From: Archivesica marissinica
Taxonomy: Eukaryota; Mollusca; Bivalvia; Venerida; Vesicomyidae
DNA: 64,000 bases
Reading direction: 5' to 3'
Assembly: GCA_014843695.1 (NCBI GenBank)
Contig: CM026395.1
Location: forward strand, 49,148,557-49,212,556
The translations under genes and the position numbers were made by a program. This document shows positions 12,355 to 24,076 of the stretch, in pieces. Position 1 is the first letter of the stretch. The number at the start of each line of letters is the position of its first letter. The notes under the pieces are model-generated. The model was not told the origin of the DNA, did no database searches, and worked only from the letters and a program-made list of their open reading frames with translations.

Positions 12355-13310
12355 TATTTGATCAAAAAAGCTCTTACTGGGACTTTAAACCCCAACTTGA
12401 AAACATTTACAGAACTCCAGATTCAAGTGTCCATTTACATAGCTTCATATCCCCGTGTCTATTTAAATAACCCCATTTCCCGTGCCCCATTTACACATTA
12501 CCAAGAATACCTATTAGGTTTCCAATAAACATCAAATATGTCTTTTCTATTCTAAATCCTCGTCCATTGATAGTTTTAATGCCAGTTTTATGAACTATCT
12601 TCCGCTAACTAATGTCTGACGTTGCAGTTTCTCGTTATGTCCCATATGAGCCGTTAGTTTCTTGAAAGTAGAAACAAAAGTTGTACGTAATGTTGTGTCA
12701 TCATATTACATTTCCATGCATCCTGTTGTATCGATCGATGATGATTGAGCTTATTTATCCTCACAACCTGCGAACCATGTGAGCGAGCATTCTAAGAAGA
12801 TTAGATTCGTGCGTAGCACTGTCAACTATTCGTGAAGTATGGTTGATCTGTGGAGTGTTGTCTTGTAGAGTGGTAGTCTTGTAGTTTTTGGTGACGGTAC
12901 AGTAAGAAGTGACAGCTGGAGGAAGTTTTTTCTTCCTCTTCAGGGTGGCACGTGCTGGTGGTGACCCCTTTCCAAAGGATCTTCTTAGGGTCACCCTCCT
13001 CGCTGTTGATCATCCCGCGGCAGCATTTAAACGGATCTGACAGTTAGACATCTGGTGGTCTAGGGCGTTCCAGGGTCAGTCTATTCACCTTCCACTTCTG
13101 AAGAGCAGGAGCAAGTGTCCCTTGTCGCAAGTTCAATATCTCAAAAGATCCCAGTATCCTATGCTGCTGCTGCTGCTGCTGCACGATGTACTCCGACCGC
13201 GACGCGCATGCCTGGTTGTATCGATCGCTTGTATTGGTTCTTTAAATAGTCTGGCAACCAATAGCACATACCGTTACATTTGACCTGCGATATCATGACC
13301 GTTTTGTATA
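12355..13310. other. no recognised gene
   Basis: Unique sequence with a short (CTG)6 tract near 13161-13179. A minus-strand frame at 12761-12994 is basic but resembles nothing I recognise, so I do not call it. Confidence 0.4.
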
Positions 13311-15507
13311 ACCGGATCAGTTGGACTTGTAATCCAGGTGTCGCAGGTTCGATCCACCGCTATGCCATACTAAAACAGCGGCTCTGATCATAGTCGTGTG
13401 GATTAGTCTATAAACGTGCAACCAGAGGAGACTATGAAATGACCTCATTCTGTATCGTGGAGACTATGAAATGACCTCTTTCTGTATCATTGAGACTATG
13501 AAATGACCTCTTTCTGTATCGTGGAGACTATGAAATGACCTCTTTCTGTATCATTTAGACTATGAAATGACCTCTTTCTGTATCGTGGAGGCTATGAAAT
13601 GACCTCTTTCTGTATCGTGGAGACTATGAAATGATCTCTTTCTGTATCATGGAGACTATGAAATGATCTCTGTCTGTATCATGGAGACTATGAAATGACC
13701 TCTTTCTGTATCATTGAGACTATGAAATGACCTCTTTCTGTATCATTGAGACTATGAAATAACCTCTTTCTGTATCGTGGAGACTATGAAATAACCTCTT
13801 TCTGTATCGTGGAGACTATGAAATGACCTCTTTCTGTATCGTGGAGACTATGAAATGACCTCTTTCTGTATCGTGGAGACTATAAAATGACCTCTGTCTG
13901 TATCATGGAGACTATGAAATGATCTCTTTCTGTATCATGGAGACTATGAAATGATCTCTTTCTGTATCATGGAGACTATGAAATGACCTCTTTCTGTATC
14001 GTGGAGACTATGAAATGATCTCTTTCTGTATCATGGAGACTATGAAATGATCTCTGTCTGTATCATGGAGACTATGGAATGACCTCTTTCTGTATCATTG
14101 AGACTATGAAATGACCTCTTTCTGTATCGTGGAGACTATGAAATGATCTATGTCTGTATCATGGAGACTATGAAATGACCTCTTTCTGTATCATTGAGAC
14201 TATGAAATGACCTCTTTCTGTATCGTGGAGACTATGAAATGATCTATGTCTGTATCATGGAGACTATGAAATGACCTCTTTCTGTATCATTGAGACTATG
14301 AAATGACCTCTTTCTGTATCGTTGAGACTATGAAATAACCTCTTTCTGTATCGTGGAGACTATGAAATAACCTCTTTCTGTATCGTGGAGACTATGAAAT
14401 GACCTCTTTCTGTATCGTGGAGACTATGAAATGACCTCTTTCTGTATCGTGGAGACTATGAAATGACCTCTGTCTGTATCGTGGAGACTATGAAATGATC
14501 TCTTTCTGTATCATGGAGTCTATGAAATGGTCTATTTCTGTATCATGGAGTCTATGAAATGGTCTATTTCTGTATCATGGAGTCTATGAAATGGTCTATT
14601 TCTGTATCATGGAGTCTATGAAATGATCTATTTCTGTATCATGGAGTCTATGAAATGGTCTATTTCTGTATCATGGAGACTATGAAATGGTCTATTTCTG
14701 TATCATGGAGACTATGAAATGGTCTATTTCTGTATCATGGAGACTATGAAATGGTCTATTTCTGTATCATGGAGACTATGAAATGGTCTCTTTCTGTATC
14801 GTGGAGACTATGATATGATCTCTGTCTGTATCATGGAGACTATGAAATGATCTCTGTCTGTATCATGGAGACTATGAAATGACCTCTTTCTGTATCATTG
14901 AGACTATGAAATGACCTCTTTCTGTATCATTGAGACTATGAAATGACCTCTTTCTGTATCATTGAGACTATGAAATGACCTCTTTCTGTATCGTGGAGAC
15001 TATGAAATAACCTCTTTCTGTATCGTGGAGACTATGAAATAACCTATTTCTGTATCGTGGAGACTATGAAATGACCTATTTCTGTATCGTGGAGACTATG
15101 AAATGACCTCTGTCTGTATCATGGAGACTATGAAATGATCTCTTTCTGTATCATGGAGACTATGAAATGACCTCTTTCTGTATCATTGAGACTATGAAAT
15201 GACCTCTTTCTGTATCATTGAGACTATGAAATGACCTCTTTCTGTATCGTGGAGACTATGAAATAACCTCTTTCTGTATCGTGGAGACTATGAAATGACC
15301 TCTTTCTGTATCGTGGAGACTATGAAATGACCTCTTTCTGTATCGTGGAGACTATGAAATGACCTCTGTCTGTATCATGGAGACTATGAAATGATCTCTT
15401 TCTGTATCGTGGAGTCTATGAAATAGTCTATTTCTGTATCATGGAGTCTTCAGGAGGCGTCGCTGATATGGGCACCAGTGATGACTATAAATAAACGGAA
15501 AAGACAC
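13311..15507 (+). mobile_element. SINE-A copy swollen by an internal minisatellite
   Basis: A tRNA-like head (GGACTTGTAATCCAGG; GCAGGTTCGATCC) occupies 13311-13428 up to AACCAGAGGAGACTATGAAA. The SINE-A 3' end occupies 15448-15507 (AGGAGGCGTCGCTGATATGG, ATAAATAAACGG). The normal interval between these is about 80 bp; here it is about 2 kb, filled with a tandem repeat of the SINE segment GAGACTNTGNAATGNNCTCT plus CTGTATCAT. The array is bracketed precisely by the two halves of one element. Confidence 0.85.
13429..15447. repeat. 32-bp minisatellite, about 63 copies
   Basis: The unit is TCTGTATCGTGGAGACTATG plus AAATGACCTCTT. Variants include CATTGAG for CGTGGAG, GATCTC for GACCTC, and a homogenised block of GGTCTATT / GGAGTCTATG units around 14515-14790. 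Runs of variants recur in the same order, suggesting multi-unit duplications. Every unit matches one stretch of SINE-A. Confidence 0.93.
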
Positions 15508-15714
15508 ATAAAACATGCCCCAAGCTGACCAGTGGTGAAGAGGGTCAATGGCAAGCACGCTGAATCCGCACTCCCTGGATCGTATGTTCGAATCCGCGCA
15601 TAATTAAATATTAATTTTACAACTATTAGTATCGTGTTTGTGAAACGTTGAGCCCGGTTTCGTGTCGGGGCTTTAACGTAAAACAAACAGAGGAATCCAT
15701 TGAATTAGTCACAT

Positions 15715-15900
15715 TGGCCTCCATGGCCGAGTAGTTACGGTTGTTGACTTCAACTCTCTTACCCCTCACCGCTGTAGGTTCGAATCCGACCGAAGGTGTC
15801 GAATTATTTTATGTGAGAAAACTATCGGGATGCTTGCGGGAGGTAATATACTTCTCGGACGGGAACCGGTATCTTCCCCCGATAGAAAACAAATGAATTA
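15715..15900 (+). mobile_element. SINE-D, 5' part
   Basis: The class II tRNA-like head has an A-box region GGCCGAGTAGTTACGG and a B box GTAGGTTCGAATCC, followed by the family body (GAATTATTTTATGTGAG, GGAACCGGTATCTTCC). The usual 3' end is missing. Confidence 0.7.
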
Positions 15901-15902
15901 CC

Positions 15903-16010
15903 CTGTCTGTATCATTGATCTATCCGCAAAAGCCTAAACTGACTAATCACTTCAAGATCAGGAGGCGTCACTCATGTGGGCAACCGGTAGCGACGATTGA
16001 AAAACGCAAC
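15903..16010 (+). mobile_element. SINE-A 3' fragment
   Basis: CTGTCTGTATCATTGATCTA to GGCGTCACTCATGTGGGCAA and CGGTAGCGACGATTGAAAAA match the 3' half of SINE-A. The head is absent. Confidence 0.7.
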
Positions 16011-16402
16011 ACATAATAAACAGCCCCAGACCAATAATAAATCAAACGAAAGCCATTCACGTGAGTCTCACCATGTGATTTAGCAATTTTGCATTAACGT
16101 TAATGAATAGACCTGATAAACGGCCGCTTGGGAACGCGTCTTCCTGTTGTAATTTGGCCTATACATAGCAATTGTCATGGGGCAAGTCCATAAGTGGAAT
16201 TACGTTGATGGACTGTTATTACCCACCACACACTAGAGAGAGTTTAAAGTCCCATTCGCGTGTACTTAGTAAGCGTAGCACACCGAGATACTTTAAGGGG
16301 ATTGGATGTGTTTTACCGTACGAAATATTATAAGGAATATATTAAACTCTGCTGCTGATCACAGAAAATAATATGCATAGTCATATATATATAGTTTATA
16401 CA

Positions 16403-16602
16403 CATTTATTTTAGCTCGATTGCGAAACAAGTTCTTACAACTTATATTAATCACTCTCGAGACCTCATTCCTGATGGAATCCATCGCCACGAGGGAGAGA
16501 GAAGAGGCAACGTGGAATTTAAATGCATTTGCTAAGGGCACACTAGTAACGGCTCCAGCAGGGCTCGAACTCCGGACCTGAACTGCGCTATCACGACTTC
16601 CA
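16403..16602 (-). mobile_element. SINE-C, minus orientation, head partly deleted
   Basis: The tail reads, on the minus strand, AGTGATTAATATAAGTTGTA then GAACTTGTTTCGCAATCGAG. The body GCCTCTTCTCTCTCCCTCGT matches the complete copy at 54844-55082. The tRNA-like head has lost about 25 bp of the anticodon arm. Confidence 0.75.
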
Positions 16603-16713
16603 CTATATGGATAGATAGTTAGATGACTGTATTTACAAATGGTGACCTAATTAGTTCTGCACTAACCCTCATTCGGGCCCTCTAAAATGTTAACATTATA
16701 GCATATATATACA

Positions 16714-17221
16714 CCGACACCATAATGTGTGTGTATTACGTTTATTTATCGTCGCTACCGGTTGCCCATATGAGCGACGCCTCCTGAAGAGATTAGTCAT
16801 TTTTGATTTTATGGAGGACAGTGCAATGATACAGACAGAGTCTCCTATGGTTCTTTACGTGCACGATGTACAGTACCGACACAAGACCTTGGTTTAATGG
16901 CCCATCTGAAAGACTGTTAATTGTATTAGGGTCAGACGGGGGATCGAACCTGCGATCCCTGGATTACCAGTCCAGCGTGTTACCACTGGAATACAGATCC
17001 GTCTGTAACTGACACCATAAAATAAAGTGTGCACTTTATATGGAGCGTTACTTTTTCGTTACAAATGTGAGAATTATGGATTTTACTATCATGAGTGAAG
17101 AAAATAATCCTTCCGCATTGCACTAATGTACCCATTTTGATACCAAATTTGCCTATATTTCTTTCTAAAGGGATATCATTTTTACCTCTAAGGCAAGTGC
17201 ACCGTTTGTTGTTGGTGTCAG
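16714..17221 (+). mobile_element. MITE-1 copy split by a SINE
   Basis: The terminal inverted repeat is about 9-13 bp, CTGACACCA at the left and TGGTGTCAG at the right (17213-17221), with TA outside the right end. The element body at 17010-17221 is about 212 bp and matches the copy at 52481-52703. Its left terminus is duplicated because SINE-A inserted there. No coding capacity. TA flanks and short inverted repeats suggest a Tc1/mariner-type helper; this is an inference. Confidence 0.8.
16726..17011 (-). mobile_element. SINE-A nested in MITE-1, with target-site duplication
   Basis: A complete 286-bp SINE-A on the minus strand, flanked by perfect 10-bp direct repeats GACACCATAA (16716-16725 and 17012-17021). 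The duplicated bases belong to the MITE-1 terminus, so the MITE was there first. The tail next to the left repeat is (AC)n-like. Confidence 0.92.
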
Positions 17222-17464
17222 TATATATATGTACAATAATTGTAACCAAGTACATAGTTACACCGTTCAATATGCATGGACTAGCATAGCACAATAGTTA
17301 TAGCCATGATAAATAAGTGTTATTTTATATCAATTATACTCCTTATTCTTGTCTTTCTCTCTGCTAAATAATACAATTTAAAGATATTTGATGTCCCAAT
17401 AAATGACCTAATAAGCAACTATTGTTTAATCATATTTCATTGCATTCTTTATATTCAATGTATA

Positions 17465-19068
17465 CACAAAGAAAAAATTTAAGCACCCCCGGATATTTTC
17501 ACAATGTCGAATGGCAAAAGCATGTATAATCCGCAATAGCCCTGAAATACTCGAAAACCCTAATATCATCTGAAAGAACAATCATCTGGCAAGACTAAAA
17601 CGCAACAATGGCTAGCTGTGATTGTAATGTAATAGAGATTACATCATGTTATCACAAGTACTGTTTTTACCATGAAACACAGCCCTCAAAAGTTTGGATG
17701 GACAAGTCCCAGAAAGAGCGTTAACATTGCTATTGTCACATAAAACTGTTCTTCGAAGACACTAGAGTACGTCTTCAGTAAGAATAATCAGTACCTGGTG
17801 GGCCCGCCACATACCCGGATGACACTCTCCACCCTACGTCTCATGCTTCCAGTCAACGTCGGATCTGTTCTCGGGTCAATAACATCCATTAACCATGCAG
17901 AGCTGCTTCCAACTGGTCTAAAGTCTGTACTGGGGGTTCCGTGCCCTATAATGTCCCACACATGCTCCAGTGGATTCAGATCTGGGCTTACCGCTGACCA
18001 GGGTAGAGTTGTCACTGCATTGGCCCTCATGAAATCCACTACGGCACGTGATATGTGAGGCCTGGCGTTGTCGTCCATGTACTGAGGTCATGTAGCAAGT
18101 GGGTGGTTGTCGAAATGTGGGACAACAACTGGCTGTAGGACGTCACGGATGTACTGAGCTCCGGTTAAGTTGCCCCTAATGGTGACCAAATCCAGCTTGC
18201 AATCATGGGACAGGCATCCCCACACCATAACAGAGCCACCTCCGTACGCAACAGTTGGATGGATATTCCTGGGGGTGTAAGCTGTGTTATTGTGTCTCCA
18301 AACACGTCTACGTCCATCAGTAACGTGCAGTAAAAATCGACTTTCGTCTGACCAATGAATTTTCCTCCAGGTCCTCAGATTCCAGTCTCGTCTGGCCAAA
18401 CACCATGCCAAAACGTGCACGTTTATGGTGGTCTTTTAATAAGGGACGTTTAATGACTCTTCTGGCCTTTAATCCTGCCGCTTTGAGACGATTAGGGACT
18501 GTTGTGGTGCTGATGGGTCGATTTGGTAACCACAGTCTTCTCATCTGAGGATTTGTACTGAAGGGTTCTCGGCGAGCAAGTCGTATCAGATCCCTGTCTT
18601 CTCGCGGTGTAGTGACAGTAGGTCTTCCCGACCTTGGACGGTCCATTGCACTTCCGGTCTGCGCATGCTTCCGGACTAAGCGGCTAACAACAGTGTAATG
18701 GTAGCCCAGATTTCGTCCTATCGCCTTAAAGGACATTCCTGCGGAAGGCATACCAATAATCTGATTCCTAATCTCCATTGACACTCGTCTCCGTGCCATG
18801 TTCAATGATTATGCTGAAATGCCCGTTTCGCACTACGTTAAATACCCACAAATACAGTTGGTCCATACTGCTTTTTGTGATCCTCGAGGGTAGCATGCTG
18901 CACGTGCATGTCATAAGCGATGCAATCACAACTGTCACACATCACTGGTTACAACGTATCGTGAAAACCCTACTCTTCCCATAATTGTACCTTCTTTAAC
19001 TATTTCGAATAATCAGAGGGGGGAACATCATCCAAAATATCCAGGGGTGCTTAACTTTTTTCTTTGTG
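17465..19068 (-). mobile_element. Tc1/mariner transposon, complete ends, dead
   Basis: A 1604-bp element with terminal inverted repeats of about 35 bp. Both ends read CACAAAGAAAAAA and then, after one to two mismatches, TAAGCACCCC and GGATATTTT. They are flanked by TA dinucleotides at 17463-17464 and 19069-19070, the target duplication expected of this superfamily. Length and layout fit Tc1-like elements. The single transposase gene is on the minus strand and broken. Confidence 0.93.
17788..18805 (-). pseudogene. Tc1-like DD34E transposase pseudogene
   Basis: The enzyme would bind the terminal repeats and cut and paste the element with an RNase H-fold DDE core. The N-terminal segment (18805 to about 18415) has helix-turn-helix character (GRNLGYHYTVVSRLVRKH) and a GRPTVTTPREDRDL linker. 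The catalytic segment shows HWSDESRF (first Asp), MDDNARPH (second Asp) and SPDLNPLEHVWD (Glu). About 330 residues in total is normal for the family. Two lesions are visible: a frameshift near 18415, where the reading moves to the frame containing WRKIHWSDESRF, and an in-frame TGA at 18088-18090 just before the second Asp motif. All three catalytic residues survive, so the decay is fairly recent. The gene cannot make an active protein as it stands. Confidence 0.93.
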
Positions 19069-19070
19069 TA

Positions 19071-19686
19071 CAACTCAAATGTACAAACATGTTACGGATA
19101 CATTAAATAAGATATATGGTATAACTATTTTCAGTATGTATATTTCAGTCGCCCAAATGCATTTATGTATATATAGAAAAGCAAAAGGGTTGGGCCACAA
19201 GTTTTAACAATATTCTTTTCGGCCTGCCCCAACATAATATATTGTAATTAACAAAGAGACTGAAGAGCATTGCAATTCAGATAATAATTTTGTATTACAA
19301 TTAACGGGAATAATAATGGATATGAAAATAAAGTGCCAAAAAAAGAAAAAGCATTAGGAAAATAATGCAATTCGCAACTACTACACCTTCCCATTGCCAC
19401 ACCGTACAATGTCCACAGCCAGCCAAACCCGCTATAAGCAACCATGCCTGTGTTATGACAACAACATTGCAACAACGATATAAACATTGTATTCATACGC
19501 GTGACACACATTTATTCATGTATGTTTTTAATAATGAGGTCTCGCGATCGGTTAAATGTTGTAAGAACTTGTTTTACAAGCGAGTTAAAATAAATATAAA
19601 GTAATGCAATAATAAAAGACAGAGTTATCGCCCATAGCCTGACCTATTTTAAATAAAAACAATTTACCTTATCTTTCTTCGAGAAG
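19071..19686. other. no gene; SINE-C tail fragment
   Basis: Unique AT-rich sequence. 19535-19605 resembles the SINE-C/B shared tail on the plus strand (GAGGTCTCGCGATCGG, GTAAGAACTTGTTTTACAAG, GAGTTAAAATAAAT). Nothing else is recognisable. Confidence 0.5.
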
Positions 19687-19926
19687 CCAATCAATACCAA
19701 GTAATTGACATGGACTGATGCATGCTATTTTTAGACGAATAAATTAATATATAATAAGAAAATTACATTTGAACCAGTTCATTTATCAAAATAGGTAATT
19801 TTGTCTAAAAATAGTAATATTACTGGCAAAAAATTGCAGATCCTGATGAGATGGCCCGTCACGACCCGGCCCATCTGGTTATACACTTGGTGTAAGCCTA
19901 TTTAGAGGTATGTGGTATTGAAAGGG
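19687..19926 (-). mobile_element. MITE-2 (piggyBac-like ends), older copy
   Basis: Matches MITE-2 at 55354-55586 along its length in the opposite orientation (TTCATTTATCAAAATAGGTA, GCAGATCCTGATGAGATGG, TAAGCCTATTTAGAGGT). The right end is GAAAGGG next to TTAA (19927-19930); the left TTAA is degraded. No coding capacity. Confidence 0.82.
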
Positions 19927-19930
19927 TTAA

Positions 19931-21005
19931 CTCGCAAAATAAATTTAAAACACTACAATCATGTATATATATATAGGATTCGGGTAGTTTTGGGTTTACT
20001 TCCTTGTACTGTCTAAAGTCAACCCCTAAATAACAACAAAATGCTGGTAGGAATACAATTTCTGTAGATCAATAGCAATTTCTTTAAGATTCAATTTCCC
20101 GTGTGAAAATACTAACAAAATTACACATAGAACATACAATGAACGTACCACACAAATTTAACCATATACAAAGCGCAACTCGTCTTCTTATGCAAAAAGG
20201 ACGGACTCTTTCCGCCGTCATTATTTGGTGTATGAATATTTTGAATTGTGAAAATCGTACTAGTTCATGTTTGTCCCATCTGAATTTGGGTTTGCGGCTT
20301 CAATACAAGCAAAAATGTATGTCGTTAATAATTGTACATAACATTGCAGATAAATCGCCAATTACTCGGTGCCTTATTGTATATGATGATCATAATAAAT
20401 ACCGGTGCGCATTGTCCGGATGACGGTTCACTTGAAACAATCACAATTACTGTAAACTTAGGATAATTTAGTTTGTTTGTACTTCCGGAATCCAACACCC
20501 ACAGAGCAAGTTTCTGTCACGTTCACATTAGTGGCTTTTTTGTTATGGCGGTGAATTGTACGAAATTTGTCGTTGCCTCATACATGGATTTGTCTGGAAT
20601 ATTACCAGAAAAGATTTATTCAATAACACGGAACTCTGTTTGATGATTTCTATGTTTAGATAAGTAACGACATTTATTAATGTACATAGTTTACGATCAG
20701 TGTTTATATCACCAAGCATGCAGGGTGAGACAGCTATTTGCTATATCATAATAAGTCAAACGTGGTTCCCATGTCAACATCATATTCTGCAGATCAAACA
20801 GTATCGTCTGCTCTCCGGCATAAGTGCAAGTCGAGTGAAGTTATGCATCTGATAAAGTTCACCACGTGACCACACCTGCCATTCGTTCCGCGGAACAAAA
20901 TCGTTATTTCTTCGGAAACAAGAACACTATAGTAAGACTAGCCTGGGTTCCAGTCTGTCGATTTTTAACTTCTGGCAAAAGTTGATATGATCAGAAGCTC
21001 AATAC
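19931..21005. other. no gene seen
   Basis: Unique AT-rich sequence. The open frame at 20103-20423 has no recognisable motif or coding character and I do not call it. Confidence 0.5.
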
Positions 21006-21009
21006 GGCC

Positions 21010-21762
21010 CAATTAATAGTATCGGTGTTAAAATATATTTATTTGACTGACCAGGCCTGTTCCCAGGCTAAGTAAAGCAAAAGAATAGACATTTATTTAC
21101 ATACAAGTCATGTAGTTCTAAGTAAAACTAAAGCCTTTGAAAAATATTGAAACAGGTTTTGGCACAGATTGGCACAGTGTAAGATTGGACTAATATTTAA
21201 CTAAGACTAACTAAGTTAGTTAGTTAGTTTCTGTCGGAGGTCAAAAATGAAAACGACAGACAATACAAACTCATTAGAACATACTATTTTATAATTAACT
21301 ATTTATGATTGTCAGAGCATAGCTGAAATACAAAAGTGCATGCAACCGCGGAGGAATACAAAACACATGCAGTGGAAAAGAATAAGAGTATAGGGCCTAC
21401 CTCATATGCAGTTGTGTGGGACAAGGATATTCCCGAGTTGTCAGAATATGTAGTCAGAAACGAGGGCTGAGATCTTGAAACGAGTGTATACTATCCTTGT
21501 CCAACACCAGTGCATACTGATGGGTACTTTGTCTCGGGCTCTTACTGGTCAGGACACACGTTTTATTGCCAACTCTTTGAATCTGAGAGTGAACTTTCAA
21601 CTTTCTTCTTGCTGGACCAATCTTTATTTCATTGAGCTAGTGTTACATTTGTGTTTCTGAATAATTTTAATATGACCACGTTGCTTAGCCTGGGAACAGG
21701 CGTTGATATATGTTGCCTGGTCAGTCATGTAAATATATTGTTAACACCGAGACCATTAAGCG
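21010..21762. mobile_element. non-coding element with long inverted repeats
   Basis: The left arm (about 21010-21072: TCGGTGTTAAAATATATTTA, GACTGACCAGGC, CTGTTCCCAGGCTAAG) is the reverse complement of the right arm (about 21684-21762), except for roughly 25 extra bases in the right arm. Arms are about 65-80 bp and separated by about 610 bp of non-coding DNA. This fits a MITE or foldback element. I see no clear target-site duplication. Confidence 0.75.
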
Positions 21763-22419
21763 AAACGAATTATTACGATACGCTACGATTATTGACAGCA
21801 CCACTAGACTGACTACACCATGTGAGAGTTAAGGACACGTGTCACGTGGAATTAATGATGCCGTACGTACTCCGCATTGGTAGAACATGCTTTAAACACG
21901 TGTCCTGGTCAGTATGTGTGCGAGAACATGCCACTCTTTCGAAACAGTGAAACATAGCAATTTCTATTATGCTTGCCAATGCTGAATGATAGAGTAGTGT
22001 CAGTGAAGTGAAAGAAAACCCCATCTTCCACTGTTTTGATACAGTGAAAGATGGCATTTTTCTCTGTCACTGCCTGAGGAAAGTACTTCCTCCATGGTTG
22101 GGTGTACTTTTGTATTTTAGCTATTTTCTAATAATCGTTAACAGTTAATTAGAAAGTAATATATTCTAATGAATTTGCTTTGTCTGTAGTTTTTAATTTT
22201 GACAACAAACAGAAACTAACTTGAACATTATACCGGAACTATTTCTTATTACGTCCGTTCAAACTAAACAATTATTGTAGTGCTAGGAGGGTCCCAATAG
22301 GGCAGTTAAAAATTCTATTTCCAAGAGTGGCGTTAAAATAAACACATATATCCTCTATTTCCTTCACTGAGTAAACTCATTCATTTATTGGAAAGAATAA
22401 AACACTACTTATTTTTACT
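21763..22419. other. no gene; hairpin near 22021-22055
   Basis: Unique sequence. It includes a 14-bp stem, CCATCTTCCACTGT pairing with ACAGTGAAAGATGG with one mismatch and a 6-base loop. Confidence 0.5.
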
Positions 22420-22450
22420 AGAGAGAGAGGAGAGAAGAGAAAGAGAAAGA

Positions 22451-22502
<52 letters not shown>
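22420..22502. repeat. (GA)n-rich microsatellite
   Basis: GAGA and GAAAGA repeats on the plus strand. Open frames in it are low-complexity by-products. Confidence 0.95.
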
Positions 22503-22580
22503 ATAAACGTGTATATCAATCTCTGCACGCTTTAGTAAAGAAACGTTCTCTGAATCATCATGCAAATTTCGACTAAATTC

Positions 22581-22802
<222 letters not shown>

Positions 22803-23221
22803 TTCTAAAAATGATGTGACTTGAGAAAACGTCAGACTAGTTAATGTGTAGAAACGATGTAATATCAGAAGTCAGGCAATGCAAACTGAAGGTTGTGTAT
22901 ACTGTAACATTTGGCGGAGGAATACAGTGTGTAACCACAGTGACGTCATTAACAGGTGACCGGTGTCAATGCTGACATTATATTTATGATATGCTTGCTA
23001 TTTTTTCAGTTTGATTTGAATACCTCTTCAGTTGATGTGGTATCAGAAGAAATGAAAGAATGGAACTATTTAATGAACATACTCTATGTTGTTACTTTTT
23101 ACTATGTATTTGATTTATTTGTTGTTTTACAACCTTCCAAAGGAATACTTTCGTATCTGCCAGTTCCAATTCGTAGTGGCACCGCACCACATAGGAACTT
23201 CCAAGCGTTGCCTTGTGACAT
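22803..23221. other. no gene seen
   Basis: Unique sequence leading up to a SINE-A. The frame at 22956-23330 runs into the SINE and is not called. Confidence 0.5.
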
Positions 23222-23505
23222 ACGGATCTGTAGTCCAGTGGTAACACGCTGGACTGGTAATCCAGGGTTCGCAGGTTCGATCCCCCGTCTGACCCTAATA
23301 AAATTAACAGTCTTTCAGATGGGACTATAAACCAAGGTCTCATGTTGGTGCTGTACATCATGCACGTAAAAGAACCAGAGGAGATTCTGGAATGGGTCTC
23401 TGTCTGTATCATTGCACTATCCTCCAAAAATCTAAAATTACTAATCTCTCCAGGAAACGTCGCTCATATGGGCAATCGATAGCGACGATAAATAAACGTA
23501 AAACA
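23222..23505 (+). mobile_element. SINE-A, plus orientation
   Basis: This is the clearest plus-strand copy. The head is ACGGATCTGTAGTCCAGTGG; the anticodon arm is CTGGA-CTGGTAA-TCCAG, placing GGT (Thr) in the anticodon position; the B box is AGGTTCGATCCCC. The 3' end has ATGGGCAATCGATAGCGACG and ATAAATAAACGTAAAACAGA. Length about 284 bp. Confidence 0.88.
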
Positions 23506-23596
23506 GACAATACATACATAGGTATATACATGAATTACGCCACTTTACACCATCTACCGTAGTATCGGAATGACCTTATAGATAATAGCGCTATGT

Positions 23597-23655
23597 GGCG
23601 TCACCCATGTGGGCAACCGGTAGCGACGATAAATAAACGTAAAAAACACACACAC
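23597..23655 (+). mobile_element. SINE-A 3' end fragment
   Basis: GTGGCGTCACCCATGTGGGC, AACCGGTAGCGACGATAAAT and AAACGTAAAAAACACACACA are the terminal 60 bp of SINE-A with its (AC)n tail. Confidence 0.8.
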
Positions 23656-23662
23656 ACTGACG

Positions 23663-24076
23663 TTATTTTACATTATCCTCATACATTGGATCCTCATTTA
23701 TTTGTAAAGATATATTCCAGTTCAAGGGCGCAATTGCACTGTATGCGGGTGTCCCGTTTTTTATACTCACCATGTGAATAACACATGCTGGAAATGATTT
23801 ACGCACATTCAGTGCATCGCTATTGGGATTTACTAAGCGGATGGAACTGGATACAAATATGTCAACTTTTGAATCTCCCACCATTGACAATACACTCGGG
23901 ATTTCTAGGAAACGATCGGTAATACTCATCTGCATGCGGTGTGCTATTTCTAGATCGTATTTTAAATTACGAGCACGTGAATAGAATGGCAGTAGACAAA
24001 GCCGAATGACGTTTGGCCAAAGTACATAGATGATTTTATTATTTTCGAATACATTTAAAATATCTTTTGATATCAT
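23663..24076 (-). CDS. uncharacterised open frame, possibly chance
   Basis: A 137-codon frame starting ATG with no recognisable domain, signal peptide or strong hydrophobic segment. Its composition is mixed rather than low-complexity, so it could be an exon fragment or an old element remnant, but it lies among SINEs with no supporting neighbour. In AT-rich DNA an open stretch of this length can arise by chance. I do not recognise it. Confidence 0.15.
   Translation of the reverse strand: MISKDILNVFENNKIIYVLWPNVIRLCLLPFYSRARNLKYDLEIAHRMQMSITDRFLEIPSVLSMVGDSKVDIFVSSSIRLVNPNSDALNVRKSFPACVIHMVSIKNGTPAYSAIAPLNWNISLQINEDPMYEDNVK

Noticed and set aside
17798..18058. Plus-strand ORF of 86 aa
   Set aside because: Antisense to the Tc1 transposase catalytic region.
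20103..20423. Plus-strand ORF of 106 aa
   Set aside because: No motif, AT-rich codon use indistinguishable from the surroundings; probably chance.
23222..23300. Functional tRNA-Thr gene
   Set aside because: The acceptor stem does not pair and the sequence continues into a repeated SINE body; the same head occurs in at least six copies.
23092..23427. Minus-strand ORF of 111 aa
   Set aside because: Lies largely within SINE-A.
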